The notes beneath the pieces were generated by a model, which was not told the DNA's origin, did no database searches, and worked only from the letters and a program-made list of their open reading frames with translations. From NCBI GenBank assembly GCA_964412015.1, contig CAYPMO010000001.1:124001-188000 (forward strand): 64,000 nucleotides of DNA, in the 5' to 3' direction. Made by a program: the position numbers and the translations under genes. The DNA is from SZUA-318 sp964412015. Its GTDB lineage: Bacteria > Gemmatimonadota > Gemmatimonadetes > Longimicrobiales > Gaopeijiaceae. Of this stretch, positions 41,073 to 50,108 are shown piece by piece (positions within the stretch are counted from its first letter, which is position 1; the number at the start of each line of letters is the position of its first letter).

Positions 41073-42200
41073 TCACGGTCCGTTTCGCCCGTCCGTCCAG
41101 ATCCGCCCCACCCGCGGCGTGAATCCGGTGAGGATCTCGTAGCTGATCGTCCCGGCCGTCGCCGCGACCTCGTCCAGCGTGATGCGCTGCGTGCCGTCCG
41201 CGCCGATGAAGGTCGCCACGTCGCCCGGCCTCACGTCCCGCACGCGAGTGATGTCTACCACCGTCACGTCCATGGAGATCCGTCCCACGACGGGAACCCG
41301 TTGTCCCCGGATCAGGGCGTACCCGCGGTTGCCGAGGATCCGCGGGAGCCCGTCGCCGTACCCGATGGACAACGTCGCCCAGCGCTCCTCGCCGCCGCTG
41401 CGGTACGTGGCCCCGTACCCCACCGTGGTTCCAGGTGGAGCGGAGCGCACGTGCGCGACGCGTGCGTGCACGGAGACGATCTCCTCCGGCAGCGGGAGGC
41501 CGGCGCCCACCGCCCCTCCGTAGAGGAAGATCCCCGGCCGTACGAGGTCCGCGGCGTACTCCGGGCAGCGCATGGCCCCCGCGCTGTTCAGGGCGTGCAC
41601 CAGGAAATCCCCGGAGGGTCGGCCCGCGAGTGCCAGCGCTTCCTGAAACCGCCCCCACTGCTCGTCCACCGACGGACGGCTCTCGTCGGCCGAGTGGAGG
41701 TGGGTGAAGCACCCGGCCCATCGCAGTCCCGCGGCGTGGGCCCGGTGGATGCGCGGCCCCCAGTCGGCGGCCTCTCGCCAGTCGAAGCCGGCCCGGCCCA
41801 TGCCGGTATCCACCTCCAGGTGGAACGCCGGCCGCCGCCCCGCGGCGGCGGAGTCCATCAGGTCGAGCGTCTCGAACGAGGAGACCGCGATCTCGAGGTC
41901 GGCCCCCACCGCAGCGGCCACCGACCCCGGCGGGACCGGGCTCAGCACGACCACGGGCCGCACGATGCCGAGCGCGCGGAGCGCGATCCCCTCCTCCACC
42001 GTAGCCACACCGAAGCCCCAGGCGTCCGTGGCCGCGAGGGCCTGGACCGCTCCCGCCAGGCCCGTCCCGTACGCGTCGGCCTTCACCATCGGGAGGAGCC
42101 GCACGCCGGGACCGACGGACACGCGGACACGCTCGAGGTTCCGGCGCAGGCCGGCGCCCCGGATGACCATCCAGGCCCGCGACGTACCGTCGGTTGACAT
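41073..42200 (-). CDS. alr: Alanine racemase
   Basis: A 375-residue PLP enzyme that supplies D-alanine for peptidoglycan. The PLP lysine is Lys40 in MVKADAYGTG, and the opposing catalytic Tyr is in VGYGATYRSG. GRISMDVTVVDI is a further family block. The ATG at 42200 gives a normal N-terminus. It faces mazG across 70 bases, and is first in a run with the lipoprotein, barrel, mtaB, miaB, lapA and comEC genes. A weak TTGCTC/CATCTT pair lies upstream but leaves almost no leader. Confidence 0.94.
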   Translation of the reverse strand: MSTDGTSRAWMVIRGAGLRRNLERVRVSVGPGVRLLPMVKADAYGTGLAGAVQALAATDAWGFGVATVEEGIALRALGIVRPVVVLSPVPPGSVAAAVGADLEIAVSSFETLDLMDSAAAGRRPAFHLEVDTGMGRAGFDWREAADWGPRIHRAHAAGLRWAGCFTHLHSADESRPSVDEQWGRFQEALALAGRPSGDFLVHALNSAGAMRCPEYAADLVRPGIFLYGGAVGAGLPLPEEIVSVHARVAHVRSAPPGTTVGYGATYRSGGEERWATLSIGYGDGLPRILGNRGYALIRGQRVPVVGRISMDVTVVDITRVRDVRPGDVATFIGADGTQRITLDEVAATAGTISYEILTGFTPRVGRIWTDGRNGP

Positions 42201-42270
42201 AGAAGTTGAAAGATGCGAAGAAGGAACGCCGGAGCAACCCGGCACTCCCGCCCCGACCCACCGCGTCGCC

Positions 42271-43071
42271 ATGTCCTCTCCCTCCGAGCCACGTCCCGAC
42301 CCTCCCGAGCCCGAGCCGCGTTTTCCGGGTCCGGGAGACCTGGACCGCGCGCTCGCGCTCGTGCGCTACCTGCGCGCGCACTGTCCGTGGGATCGGGCCC
42401 AGACGCCGGAGTCCCTGATCCCCCACCTCCTCGAGGAGAGCCACGAGGTCGTGGAGGCCATCCACGACGGATCGAGCGCCGCTCTCGAACAGGAGCTGGG
42501 CGACCTGTTGCTCAACCTCGCGTTCCAGGTGGTCCTGGCCGAGGAGAAGGGATCCTTCGGACCCGCATCGGTCTATCGCAGGCTCGAGGAGAAGATGGTG
42601 CGTCGACACCCGCACCTCTTCGGCGACGCGGACCGCCAGGATTGGGAAGCGCTCAAGGCCTCGGAGCGCCCGGGGGGGCACGGAGTGCTGTCGGGGCTCG
42701 CGCGAGGGCTCGACCCGCTCACGAAGGCACACAGGATCCAGGAGCGGGTCGCGGGCGTGGGCTTCGACTGGACGGACCACCGGGGTGCGTGGGCGAAGGT
42801 GGCCGAGGAGCTGGACGAGGTCCGGATCGCGCTGGAAGGAAGCGACTCCGAGGCGATCCGTGAGGAGATCGGGGATCTCTTGTTCGCGGTCGTCAACCTC
42901 ACGCGCCTCTCCGGCGTACACGCGACGACCGCGCTCGAACGTGCGAACCGGAAGTTCCACCGCCGCTTCGAGCGGCTCGAGGAGTTGGCGCGATCGCGGG
43001 GGATCCGCCTGGAGGACGCTGGCCTCGATGCCCTGGACGGGCTCTGGGAGGAGTTGAAGCGCGAAGGTTGA
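42271..43071 (+). CDS. mazG: Nucleoside triphosphate pyrophosphohydrolase MazG
   Basis: A 266-residue two-domain all-alpha NTP pyrophosphohydrolase. Domain 1 (about 15-130) has the metal-binding EESHEVVEAI and EQELGDLLLNLAF; domain 2 (about 150-260) repeats the pattern with VAEELDEVR and REEIGDLLFAVVN. It clears non-canonical NTPs or lowers (p)ppGpp-related NTP levels. The N-terminus is a Pro/Glu-rich tail. Monocistronic and convergent with the dehydrogenase gene. Confidence 0.93.
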   Translation: MSSPSEPRPDPPEPEPRFPGPGDLDRALALVRYLRAHCPWDRAQTPESLIPHLLEESHEVVEAIHDGSSAALEQELGDLLLNLAFQVVLAEEKGSFGPASVYRRLEEKMVRRHPHLFGDADRQDWEALKASERPGGHGVLSGLARGLDPLTKAHRIQERVAGVGFDWTDHRGAWAKVAEELDEVRIALEGSDSEAIREEIGDLLFAVVNLTRLSGVHATTALERANRKFHRRFERLEELARSRGIRLEDAGLDALDGLWEELKREG

Positions 43072-43091
43072 AGGGCGACAGGCGGCGGGAC

Positions 43092-43112
43092 CCCACTCCG
43101 CGACGGGGTGGG
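43092..43112. terminator. Hairpin between convergent mazG and the dehydrogenase gene
   Basis: An eight-pair stem (43092-43099 with 43105-43112, one wobble pair) with a GCGAC loop lies midway in the 53-base gap between the two stops. No U-tract; could work weakly in both directions. Confidence 0.35.
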
Positions 43113-43124
43113 CCGTCGTCCGAC

Positions 43125-44213
43125 TCAGTATCCGGCCCGCTTGTCCACCACGTTCCGCCAGGGCGTATCGGCGGCGTGGGGATCAGCGCCGGCCACATAG
43201 CAGGCGAGGTTGTGCAGGATCAGCGCGGCCTCGCGCTGCCAGAACCCTCGGGAGACGGCCGAGACGTGCGGAGTCACGAGCACGTTCGGCAGGTCCCAGA
43301 GTGGGTGGTCCGGGGCGAGCGGCTCCTCGCCGAAGACGTCGAGGCCGGCGCCACGCAGCCTACCCGCTCGCAGCTCCGCGACGAGGGCCGGCTCGTCGAC
43401 GAGCTTGCCGCGTCCCACGTTGACGAGGAGGGCTCCGTCCTTCATGCGGGCCAGCGCGGCCGCGTCCAGCAGTCCGCGCGTCTCGCGGGTTTCGGGCACA
43501 CAGAGCACGACCACGTCGCTCTCGCGGAGCACGGCGTCGAGTCCGGAGGCGCCGTGGAGCAACTCGATGCGATCGCCGAGCGATCCTCCGCCGGTCACGT
43601 TGGCCAGATCGGCCTCCCCCTCGCGGGCCGGCGTGCGCTTCAGCGCGATCACACGGGCTCCCAGGCCGGCCAACCGCCGCGCGATCTCCCGGCCGACGCC
43701 GCCGAAGCCGACCAGGCCGACGGTAGTGTCCTTCATCTCCCGGAGCGGAGCCTCCGCTACGTAGAACGCCTCGGAAGACCAGGCCCGCCGGGCCTTGCCG
43801 GCGATCGCGATGTCGAAGCCGCGTGCGAAATGGAGGATCATCCCCAGCACGGCTTCCGCCATGGGCTGCGCATGGATCCCCGCGGAGTTCGTGAACACGA
43901 CCGGGTTCGCGAGCATCTCGGGCGTGAGCGAGCTCCCCACCCCCGCCGCGCCCGAGTGGACCCACCGGAGCCCGGGAGCCGCGCGCAGCAACTCGGCCGC
44001 GATCCCGTATCCGAGGTAGATCCGGGCGCCGGCCACCGCTTCCAGCACACCCGGCGCCACACGAGCGGCGCCGTCCCCCGACCCGTCGCTAACGTCGTTC
44101 GTCACGACGAGCTCCCAACCGGTGGGAAGAGCGTCGCGGATGCGCTCCGGCACCCAACCGGGCATCGCCCAGATCGGGCGCCGGTCGTTCATGTCCAGCA
44201 CGACGCGCGGCAT
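43125..44213 (-). CDS. D-2-hydroxyacid dehydrogenase family protein
   Basis: A 362-residue NAD(P)-dependent dehydrogenase. The Rossmann motif is GFGGVGREIARRL (about 165-177), and the catalytic residues of the family are all present: Arg in LLVNVGRGKLV, Glu in DVFGEEPL, and His in VTPHVSAVS. The substrate cannot be told from sequence (glyoxylate/hydroxypyruvate-like or another 2-ketoacid). It is 22 bases after asnS, with GAGG before the ATG, and ends that transcription unit. Confidence 0.88.
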   Translation of the reverse strand: MPRVVLDMNDRRPIWAMPGWVPERIRDALPTGWELVVTNDVSDGSGDGAARVAPGVLEAVAGARIYLGYGIAAELLRAAPGLRWVHSGAAGVGSSLTPEMLANPVVFTNSAGIHAQPMAEAVLGMILHFARGFDIAIAGKARRAWSSEAFYVAEAPLREMKDTTVGLVGFGGVGREIARRLAGLGARVIALKRTPAREGEADLANVTGGGSLGDRIELLHGASGLDAVLRESDVVVLCVPETRETRGLLDAAALARMKDGALLVNVGRGKLVDEPALVAELRAGRLRGAGLDVFGEEPLAPDHPLWDLPNVLVTPHVSAVSRGFWQREAALILHNLACYVAGADPHAADTPWRNVVDKRAGY

Positions 44214-44235
44214 GGGACTCGGCCTCGTCGCCGTC

Positions 44236-45522
44236 TCAGGGGAAGAGCCGGTTCATCATCCGCGGGAACGGGATGAGCTCGCGGATGTGGTGGCGCCCCG
44301 TGATCCAGGCCACCGTGCGCTCGATGCCGAGGCCGAAGCCCGAGTGCGGAAACGTCCCGAAGCGCCGCAGGTCGAGGTACCAGGAGTATGCGTCCTCCGG
44401 GAGCTTCTCCTCCCGGATGCGCGCGAGGAGCCGTCCCAGATCGTCCTCGCGCTGGCTCCCCCCGATGATCTCGCCGTACCCGTCCGGCGCCAGGAGGTCG
44501 TCGCAGAGGACGGTGCGCGGGTCCTCCGGGTTCTCCTTCATGTAGAAGGCCTTGGCCGCCTTGGGGTAGTTGTAGACGAAGACGGGCAGGTCGTAGTCCT
44601 CCGTGACGGCCAGCTCGTCCGGGGCGCCCAGATCCGAGCCCCACGCGAAGTCCCGTCCCTTGGCCCGGATCCGCTCCACCGCCTCCCCGTAGCTGACACG
44701 CGGGAACGGGGGTCGCACGTGCTCGAGCCGGGTCGTGTCCCGCCCGAGCACCTTCAGCTCGTCCCGGCACCGCTCCACCGCGCGCGCCACCAGGTAGGAG
44801 ACCAGATCCTCCTGCAGGCGCATGTTGTCCTCCGAGTCGGCGAACGCGACCTCCGGCTCGACCATCCAGAACTCGGTGAGGTGGCGGCGGGTCTTGGACT
44901 TCTCCGCCCGGAAGGTCGGCCCGAAGCAGTAGACCCTCCGGAAGGCCGGACACGCGGCCTCCGCGTAAAGCTGTCCGGTCTGGGCGAGGTAGGCCGTGTC
45001 CCCGAAGTAGTCGGTCTCGAACAGCGTCCCGGCGTGCTCTCCGATCGAACCGGTGAGAATGGGCGTATCCACGCGGACGAAGCCCCGGTCGTACAGGAAG
45101 TCGTGGATCGCCTGCTCCACTTCGGCGCGCACCCTGAGCCCGGCGCGCTGCAGGGACGAGCGGAGCCAGAGGTGACGGTGATCGAGCAGGAAGTCCACCC
45201 CGTGCTCCTTGGGCTGGATCGGGTATTCCTGGGCCGGTGCCTGGAGCGTCATCGAGGCGACGCCGATCTCGTGGCCCCCGGGCGCGCGCTCGTCGGCGCG
45301 CACCTCGCCGGTGAGCGTGACCACCGACTCCTGGGTGAGGCGACCGTGGAGCTCCCAGGAGGCCTCGTCCACCTGCTCCTTCACGAGCACGCACTGGGCC
45401 ACGCCCGTCCCGTCGCGCACCACCGCGAACGCCACCTTCCCGTGGCCTCGTGTGGTCTCGACCCACCCCTGGATCGTGACGGTCTCACCGCAATGCTCTC
45501 CGAGCTTCCTGATCTCCACCAT
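44236..45522 (-). CDS. asnS: Asparaginyl-tRNA synthetase
   Basis: A 428-residue class II synthetase. An N-terminal OB-fold (about 15-100, TIQGWVETTR) is followed by the catalytic domain with GPTFRAEKSKTRRHLTEF (motif 2) and GFGLGIERTVAW (motif 3). HLTEFWMVEPE is typical of AsnRS rather than AspRS. Its presence argues for direct tRNA-Asn charging. It follows recG after 64 bases that contain a TAGCTT element but no good -35. Confidence 0.94.
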   Translation of the reverse strand: MVEIRKLGEHCGETVTIQGWVETTRGHGKVAFAVVRDGTGVAQCVLVKEQVDEASWELHGRLTQESVVTLTGEVRADERAPGGHEIGVASMTLQAPAQEYPIQPKEHGVDFLLDHRHLWLRSSLQRAGLRVRAEVEQAIHDFLYDRGFVRVDTPILTGSIGEHAGTLFETDYFGDTAYLAQTGQLYAEAACPAFRRVYCFGPTFRAEKSKTRRHLTEFWMVEPEVAFADSEDNMRLQEDLVSYLVARAVERCRDELKVLGRDTTRLEHVRPPFPRVSYGEAVERIRAKGRDFAWGSDLGAPDELAVTEDYDLPVFVYNYPKAAKAFYMKENPEDPRTVLCDDLLAPDGYGEIIGGSQREDDLGRLLARIREEKLPEDAYSWYLDLRRFGTFPHSGFGLGIERTVAWITGRHHIRELIPFPRMMNRLFP

Positions 45523-45586
45523 AGGGCACGCCTGCCTGTGGGTCGTGCCGGCACCGCCGGCTCCGGGACCGCGAAAGCTAATGGGC

Positions 45587-47668
45587 TCACCCGACCCCGA
45601 ACATCTCCAGGCGCTCCCGATAGCGGACGTTCAGATGGGCCGTGAGCGCGGTGTCCTCCGGATGGGTCAGCTCCGGATCGCGCTCCACGAGGGCCCTCGC
45701 CTCCGCCTGGGCCCGGACCAGGAGGTCCTCGTCTTCCAGCAAGTCGGCGAACCGCAGCACGGGTGTGCCGTGCTGCTGGGCGCCGAACAGATCTCCCTGT
45801 CCGCGGATCCGCAGGTCGGCCCGCGCGATCGCGAAGCCATCGGTGGTCTCCACGAAGACCCTGAGGCGCTCGGCGGCCTCCTCGCCCGGCTCCGCCACGA
45901 GGATGCAGTGGCTCTCCGCCGCACCGCGCCCGACCCGGCCGCGCAACTGGTGCAGTTGGGCGAGCCCGAAGCGCTCCGCGTGCTCCACGATCATGACCGA
46001 CGCGTTGGGGACGTCCACGCCCACCTCAATGACGGTTGTGGCCACCAGGATGTCGAGCTCTCCCGCCAGGAACGCCCTCATCACCCGATCCTTCTCCTCC
46101 GAGCCGAGCTGTCCGTGGAGGAGCCCCACCCGGCGGTGGGGGAAGACCTTCGAGCGGAGGCGCTCGTACTCCTCGGTGGCGGCGAGGAGGTCCAGCTTCT
46201 CCGACTCGCCCACGAGCGGATAGACCACGTACGCCTGGCGCCCCGCCGTGACCTCGTCGTCCACGAACCGGTAGATCGGCTCCCGGTCGTCCGGCGTACG
46301 GAGCGCCGTGCTCACCGGCGTCCTGCCCGGCGGCAGCTCGTCGAGGACGCTCAGGTCGAGGTCACCGTACAGGGCCATCGCGAGCGACCGGGGGATGGGC
46401 GTCGCCGACATGACGAGCACGTCCGCGCCTCCGCCCCCCGCCTCCGCGAGCGCCATGCGCTGCCGGACGCCGAATCGGTGCTGCTCGTCCACGACGACCA
46501 GCCCGAGGGCGTGGAACGCGACGGCGTCCTGGATGAGCGCATGGGTTCCCACGACCAGTCGTGCCCTCCCGTCCGCGACCCGCTCCAGCGCCTCGCGCCG
46601 CCGAGCGCCGGTGAGTCGCGCGCTCAGGAGCTCGACGTCCAATCCCAGGGCGGCCACCATCTCGCCGATGCTTCGGGCGTGCTGCTCGGCCAGGATCTCG
46701 GTGGGCGCCATGAGCGCGGCCTGCCAGCCGGCCTCCACGGCGAGCAGCATCGCGAACAGGGCCACGACGGTCTTGCCCGAGCCCACATCCCCCTGAAGCA
46801 GACGGCTCATGCGCCTGGGCGAGGTCATATCCCCGAAGATCTCGCGGAGCACTCGCGCCTGGGCCGTGGTGAGCCGGAAGGGCAACGTGTCGTGGAGGGG
46901 ACGGATGAGCTCGTTGGTCCGCCGATGCGCATGTCCCGGCGACGCGTCGGCCTGTCGTCGGCGCGCCTGGGCCTGCACCACCTGGAGGAAGAAGAGCTCG
47001 TCCCAGGCGAGTCGGCGTCGCCCCGAGCGCGTCGCCGCGACGCTCGGCGGCCGGTGCAGGAGCGAGAGCGCCTCGGAGAGCCGGGGCAGGCCGAGCGAAT
47101 CCATCTCCTGTCGCGACAGGTACTCGTCTTCGTCGGCCCAACCCAGGAGGGCGTCCAGGTTCCGCTGGAAGATCCCGCGTAGCACCCACTGGGGGACCTC
47201 CTCGGACGCGGGGTATGTCACGAAGATCGTGCCCTGGGCCGCGGCATCGTCTCCGGATCGCGCCAGGAGCGTGTGCTCCCTCGGTTGGATCTGGCGCCCA
47301 TGGAAGAAACGGACGGGCCCGGTCACGAGGAGCGTGTCTCCCTCGCGGATCTTCCTGTCCAGCCAGGGCTGGCCCGGCCAGGCGACCGTGATCATCCCGG
47401 TCTCGTCCTGGAGCACCGCCTGGAAGATCCGGAGTCCCTTGCGCGTCGGGATGATCCCCTTGCTGCGGACGCGCCCGACCGCGGTCGCGTCCATGCCGAC
47501 GTCGAGGCGCCCGATCGGCTGGATGGTGGATGCGTCGTCGTAGCGCCGCGGCGTGTGGTAGAGGAGATCCCGCGCCGTCGTGATCCCGAGCGTCGCGAGG
47601 GCCTCGGAGCGTCTCGGACCGACGCCCTTCAGGAACTGGACCGGGCGGTCGAGATTCGAGAAGCTCAC
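45587..47668 (-). CDS. recG: ATP-dependent DNA helicase RecG
   Basis: A 693-residue branch-migration helicase for stalled forks and Holliday-like structures. An N-terminal wedge/OB domain (about 1-230) precedes two helicase domains with Walker A GDVGSGKTVV, the DEQH box in VVVDEQHRFGVRQR, and motif VI QLRGRVGRG. The start is GTG at 47668, overlapping the ftsY stop as GTGA; the open frame upstream is just ftsY read in another frame. Confidence 0.95.
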   Translation of the reverse strand: MSFSNLDRPVQFLKGVGPRRSEALATLGITTARDLLYHTPRRYDDASTIQPIGRLDVGMDATAVGRVRSKGIIPTRKGLRIFQAVLQDETGMITVAWPGQPWLDRKIREGDTLLVTGPVRFFHGRQIQPREHTLLARSGDDAAAQGTIFVTYPASEEVPQWVLRGIFQRNLDALLGWADEDEYLSRQEMDSLGLPRLSEALSLLHRPPSVAATRSGRRRLAWDELFFLQVVQAQARRRQADASPGHAHRRTNELIRPLHDTLPFRLTTAQARVLREIFGDMTSPRRMSRLLQGDVGSGKTVVALFAMLLAVEAGWQAALMAPTEILAEQHARSIGEMVAALGLDVELLSARLTGARRREALERVADGRARLVVGTHALIQDAVAFHALGLVVVDEQHRFGVRQRMALAEAGGGGADVLVMSATPIPRSLAMALYGDLDLSVLDELPPGRTPVSTALRTPDDREPIYRFVDDEVTAGRQAYVVYPLVGESEKLDLLAATEEYERLRSKVFPHRRVGLLHGQLGSEEKDRVMRAFLAGELDILVATTVIEVGVDVPNASVMIVEHAERFGLAQLHQLRGRVGRGAAESHCILVAEPGEEAAERLRVFVETTDGFAIARADLRIRGQGDLFGAQQHGTPVLRFADLLEDEDLLVRAQAEARALVERDPELTHPEDTALTAHLNVRYRERLEMFGVG

Positions 47669-48588
47669 GACCCGAATAGGCCTTCGACGAAGGAATCGGG
47701 GTCGAATGTCTCGAGGTCGTCGAGCCCCTCGCCCACGCCGACCAGCTTCACGGGAATCCCGAACTCCTCCTGGATGGACACGACGATCCCGCCCCGCGCA
47801 CTCGAATCCAGCTTGGCCAGCACGATGCCGGACACCTCTACGGCCTCGCGGAACGCCTGGAGCTGCCGCACCGCGTTCTGGCCCACCGTGGCGTCGAGCA
47901 CCAGCAGCGTCTCCTGCGGCGCGCCCTCGAGCCTCCTGCGGACCACGCGGTCGATCTTCCTCAACTCCTCCATGAGGCCACGGTTCGTGTGGAGCCGCCC
48001 GGCCGTGTCGATGAGGAGCACCTCCGTTCCGCGGGACACGGCTGCCCCGATGGCGTCGAAGGCCACGGCCGCGGGATCCCCACCCTCCTGTCCCCGGACG
48101 AAATCCGCTCCGACGCGCTCGGCCCAGATCCCCATCTGCCGCACCGCGCCGGCGCGAAACGTGTCCGCGGCCGCGATCATCACGCTCCGGCCCTCGCGCC
48201 GCAGCCGATGCGCCAGCTTGGCGATCGACGTCGTCTTCCCCACGCCGTTCACGCCCACGATGAGGTACACCGTGGGCGGCGAGTCGGCCGCGGCGAGGCC
48301 GGCCTCTCCGGCCGGCGCGAGGATTGCGCGGATCTCGTCGCGGAGCGCGTCCCTCAGCTCCCCGGACCCCTTGATCTTCCCTTTCCTGGCGGCATCCTCC
48401 ACGCGGTCCACGAGCCGCAGCGTGGCGGGAACGCCGAAGTCGGCCGCCAGGAGGCGCTCCTCCAGCGTCTCGAGGGACTCGTGGTCCACGCCTCCGGCGA
48501 GAACGCGCACGTCCGTGAGCGCCAGGTCCACGGCCCGCCGCCACAGGCCTTTCCTCTTCTCCGGTACCTTCCTGAACAGACGCGACAT
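47665..48588 (-). CDS. ftsY: Signal recognition particle receptor FtsY
   Basis: A 307-residue SRP GTPase with N and G domains only; the long acidic A domain of the E. coli protein is absent. Motifs are G1 GVNGVGKTT (112-120), G2 DTFRAGAV, G3 DTAGRLHTN and G4-region AKLDSSARGG, the last slightly different from the usual TKLDGTAKGG. It targets ribosomes to the membrane together with Ffh. The gene follows the M23 peptidase and a tiny ORF, and overlaps recG by four bases. Confidence 0.95.
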   Translation of the reverse strand: MSRLFRKVPEKRKGLWRRAVDLALTDVRVLAGGVDHESLETLEERLLAADFGVPATLRLVDRVEDAARKGKIKGSGELRDALRDEIRAILAPAGEAGLAAADSPPTVYLIVGVNGVGKTTSIAKLAHRLRREGRSVMIAAADTFRAGAVRQMGIWAERVGADFVRGQEGGDPAAVAFDAIGAAVSRGTEVLLIDTAGRLHTNRGLMEELRKIDRVVRRRLEGAPQETLLVLDATVGQNAVRQLQAFREAVEVSGIVLAKLDSSARGGIVVSIQEEFGIPVKLVGVGEGLDDLETFDPDSFVEGLFGS

Positions 48589-48630
48589 ATCAGCGTAGCC
48601 TCGGTCCGCGCCTCCCGATCCACTCCGCGC

Positions 48631-48729
48631 TCAACGACGGGAGCATGAGAAGATACGGCCACGGACCGCTCCGCAGGGGGAGCCCGCCAGCGCGACGGCG
48701 AGGACCAGGAAGGTGAGGAGCCGGATCAC
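48631..48729 (-). CDS. Possible 32-residue membrane peptide
   Basis: A tiny frame opening with GTG at 48729, which overlaps the stop of the M23 gene as GTGA, the same coupling used throughout this operon. The product starts MIRLLTFLVLAVALAG, a single hydrophobic helix, then a short basic, Cys-containing tail ending CSRR. It has no recognisable homologue by eye. It may be a real small protein or a chance frame; a 42-base gap follows before ftsY. Confidence 0.3.
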   Translation of the reverse strand: MIRLLTFLVLAVALAGSPCGAVRGRIFSCSRR

Positions 48730-50051
48730 CCTCCGGTGCGGTCGGAGTGGGCGTCCACCATGGCCTCGGCCGTCCGGACGGGGCCGGCCCTGGGGATGAG
48801 GTCGAGGAGGGCGAGGCGCTGGACGCTCTCGGCCCGCCACCGCACCATGTCCTCCGCGGGGACGGGGTCGCCCGCCGGAAGGTCCACGGACAGGGGATCC
48901 ACCTGTCTGCCTCCCCGGATCATCTCGTAATGCAGGTGGGGGCCGGTCGCCAGGCCGGTCATGCCCACGTAGCCGATGATGTCGCCCTGGTGGACGCGCG
49001 TGCCCACGCTCAAGCCGCTCTTGAAGCCCCGAAGGTGCCCGTAGCGCGTGACGAAGCCGTTGGGATGACGGATCTCGACCAGGTTGCCGTACTCACCCCG
49101 AGGCCCTCGGTGCACGACCACGCCGTCGGACGTAGCCATCACGGGCGTACCCGAGTCGGCCGCGTAGTCGATGCCACGGTGTGCGCGGACGCGGTTCAGG
49201 ATCGGGTGGAGGCGGGCCACCGAGAACCGCGATGAGATGCGCCGGTACTCGAGCGGCTTGAGGAGGAACGCGCGCCGGACCGACTTGCCCTCAAGATCGT
49301 AGTAGGAACCCTGCCCGTCGCCGTTGGGGTCGAACCAGACCGCGTGGTAGGCGGTCCCCGAATTCACGAGCTCGGCGGCGAGCAGACGGCCGGCGCGGAA
49401 CGAGCCGTCGGGACGGACATCGCGCTCGAACGCGAAGCGGTACGTGTCGCCCACCCGGATCTGCCGCGAGAAATCCACCTGCCACTGCAGGACCCTGTCC
49501 AGGTGGTCGATGAGGCGATTCCGGTCGGCGTAGGGGATACTCGCCAGAGTCGGATTGCCGACGACGGCCTCGTAGAGCGACGTCACGATCTCCCCGGCGG
49601 CGTACAGCGTGTCCACGTAGATCGGCGTGACCATGGTTGCCGAGCGCCACCCGTCGACCTCGCGGACGAGGCGCACGGTCTGATCGGCGTTGATCTCCAC
49701 GTCCACGCCTCTCAGCCACCTGTCGCCGGAACGGTACCGGAGCGTGATCTCCGTCCCGACCTGGATCCGCCGCGGATTCGCCTGCTCGAGAAACGTGAGA
49801 AGGAGCGCATAGCGCTCATTCGCGTCGACCATGCCCTGGAGAACCTCTCCGAGCGTCTCGTTCGCATGGAGCGTGCGGATCTCGATGTCCTCGGCGGGCC
49901 GCGCGTAGATCGGATCGAGCGTGCCGGCATCGGGCGCGTGATCCAGGGAGCACGCGGACAGCACGACGGGACCGAGAGCCGCCGTCAGGAGCCACCGCCA
50001 CCGGGTCAGGCCTCCGCGCACGCCGCAACGTCCGCCCTCCTGGGAACCCAT
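48726..50051 (-). CDS. M23-family peptidase, predicted lipoprotein
   Basis: A 441-residue murein hydrolase candidate. A Trp/Leu-rich signal segment ends in LSACS, a lipobox. The N-terminal half holds a LysM/opacity-like helical region and a G5/OapA-like beta domain, and the C-terminal half a LytM domain with the zinc motifs HRGIDYAA and HLHYEM, both complete. It is probably a cell-division or separation endopeptidase, as it follows ftsZ. The ATG at 50051 lies two bases from a 13-pair hairpin and has no free ribosome binding site; an in-frame GTG at 50021, after AGGAGG, is an alternative start. Confidence 0.88.
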   Translation of the reverse strand: MGSQEGGRCGVRGGLTRWRWLLTAALGPVVLSACSLDHAPDAGTLDPIYARPAEDIEIRTLHANETLGEVLQGMVDANERYALLLTFLEQANPRRIQVGTEITLRYRSGDRWLRGVDVEINADQTVRLVREVDGWRSATMVTPIYVDTLYAAGEIVTSLYEAVVGNPTLASIPYADRNRLIDHLDRVLQWQVDFSRQIRVGDTYRFAFERDVRPDGSFRAGRLLAAELVNSGTAYHAVWFDPNGDGQGSYYDLEGKSVRRAFLLKPLEYRRISSRFSVARLHPILNRVRAHRGIDYAADSGTPVMATSDGVVVHRGPRGEYGNLVEIRHPNGFVTRYGHLRGFKSGLSVGTRVHQGDIIGYVGMTGLATGPHLHYEMIRGGRQVDPLSVDLPAGDPVPAEDMVRWRAESVQRLALLDLIPRAGPVRTAEAMVDAHSDRTGG

Positions 50052-50053
50052 CG

Positions 50054-50090
50054 GCCGCCCGGCGGGGGAGGGAGTGTCCCGCCGGGCGGC
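50054..50090. other. Perfect 13-bp inverted repeat between ftsZ and the M23 gene
   Basis: Arms 50054-50066 and 50078-50090 are exact inverted copies around an 11-base loop. In the minus-strand transcript the hairpin starts 18 bases after the ftsZ stop and ends two bases before the M23 ATG. There is no U-tract. It could reduce read-through from ftsZ, protect the ftsZ mRNA 3' end, or limit translation of the M23 gene. Confidence 0.6.
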
Positions 50091-50108
50091 TCGCCGCCGT
50101 CCGGAACC

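Noticed and set aside
42194..42222. TTGACA before mazG as a promoter
   Set aside because: The -35 matches the consensus, but 16-18 bases downstream there is only GAAGAA-like sequence, and it lies in the first codons of alr. No usable -10.
45575..45603. asnS promoter with TAGCTT as -10
   Set aside because: No acceptable -35 (TGTTCG at the right distance). asnS may be co-transcribed with recG instead.
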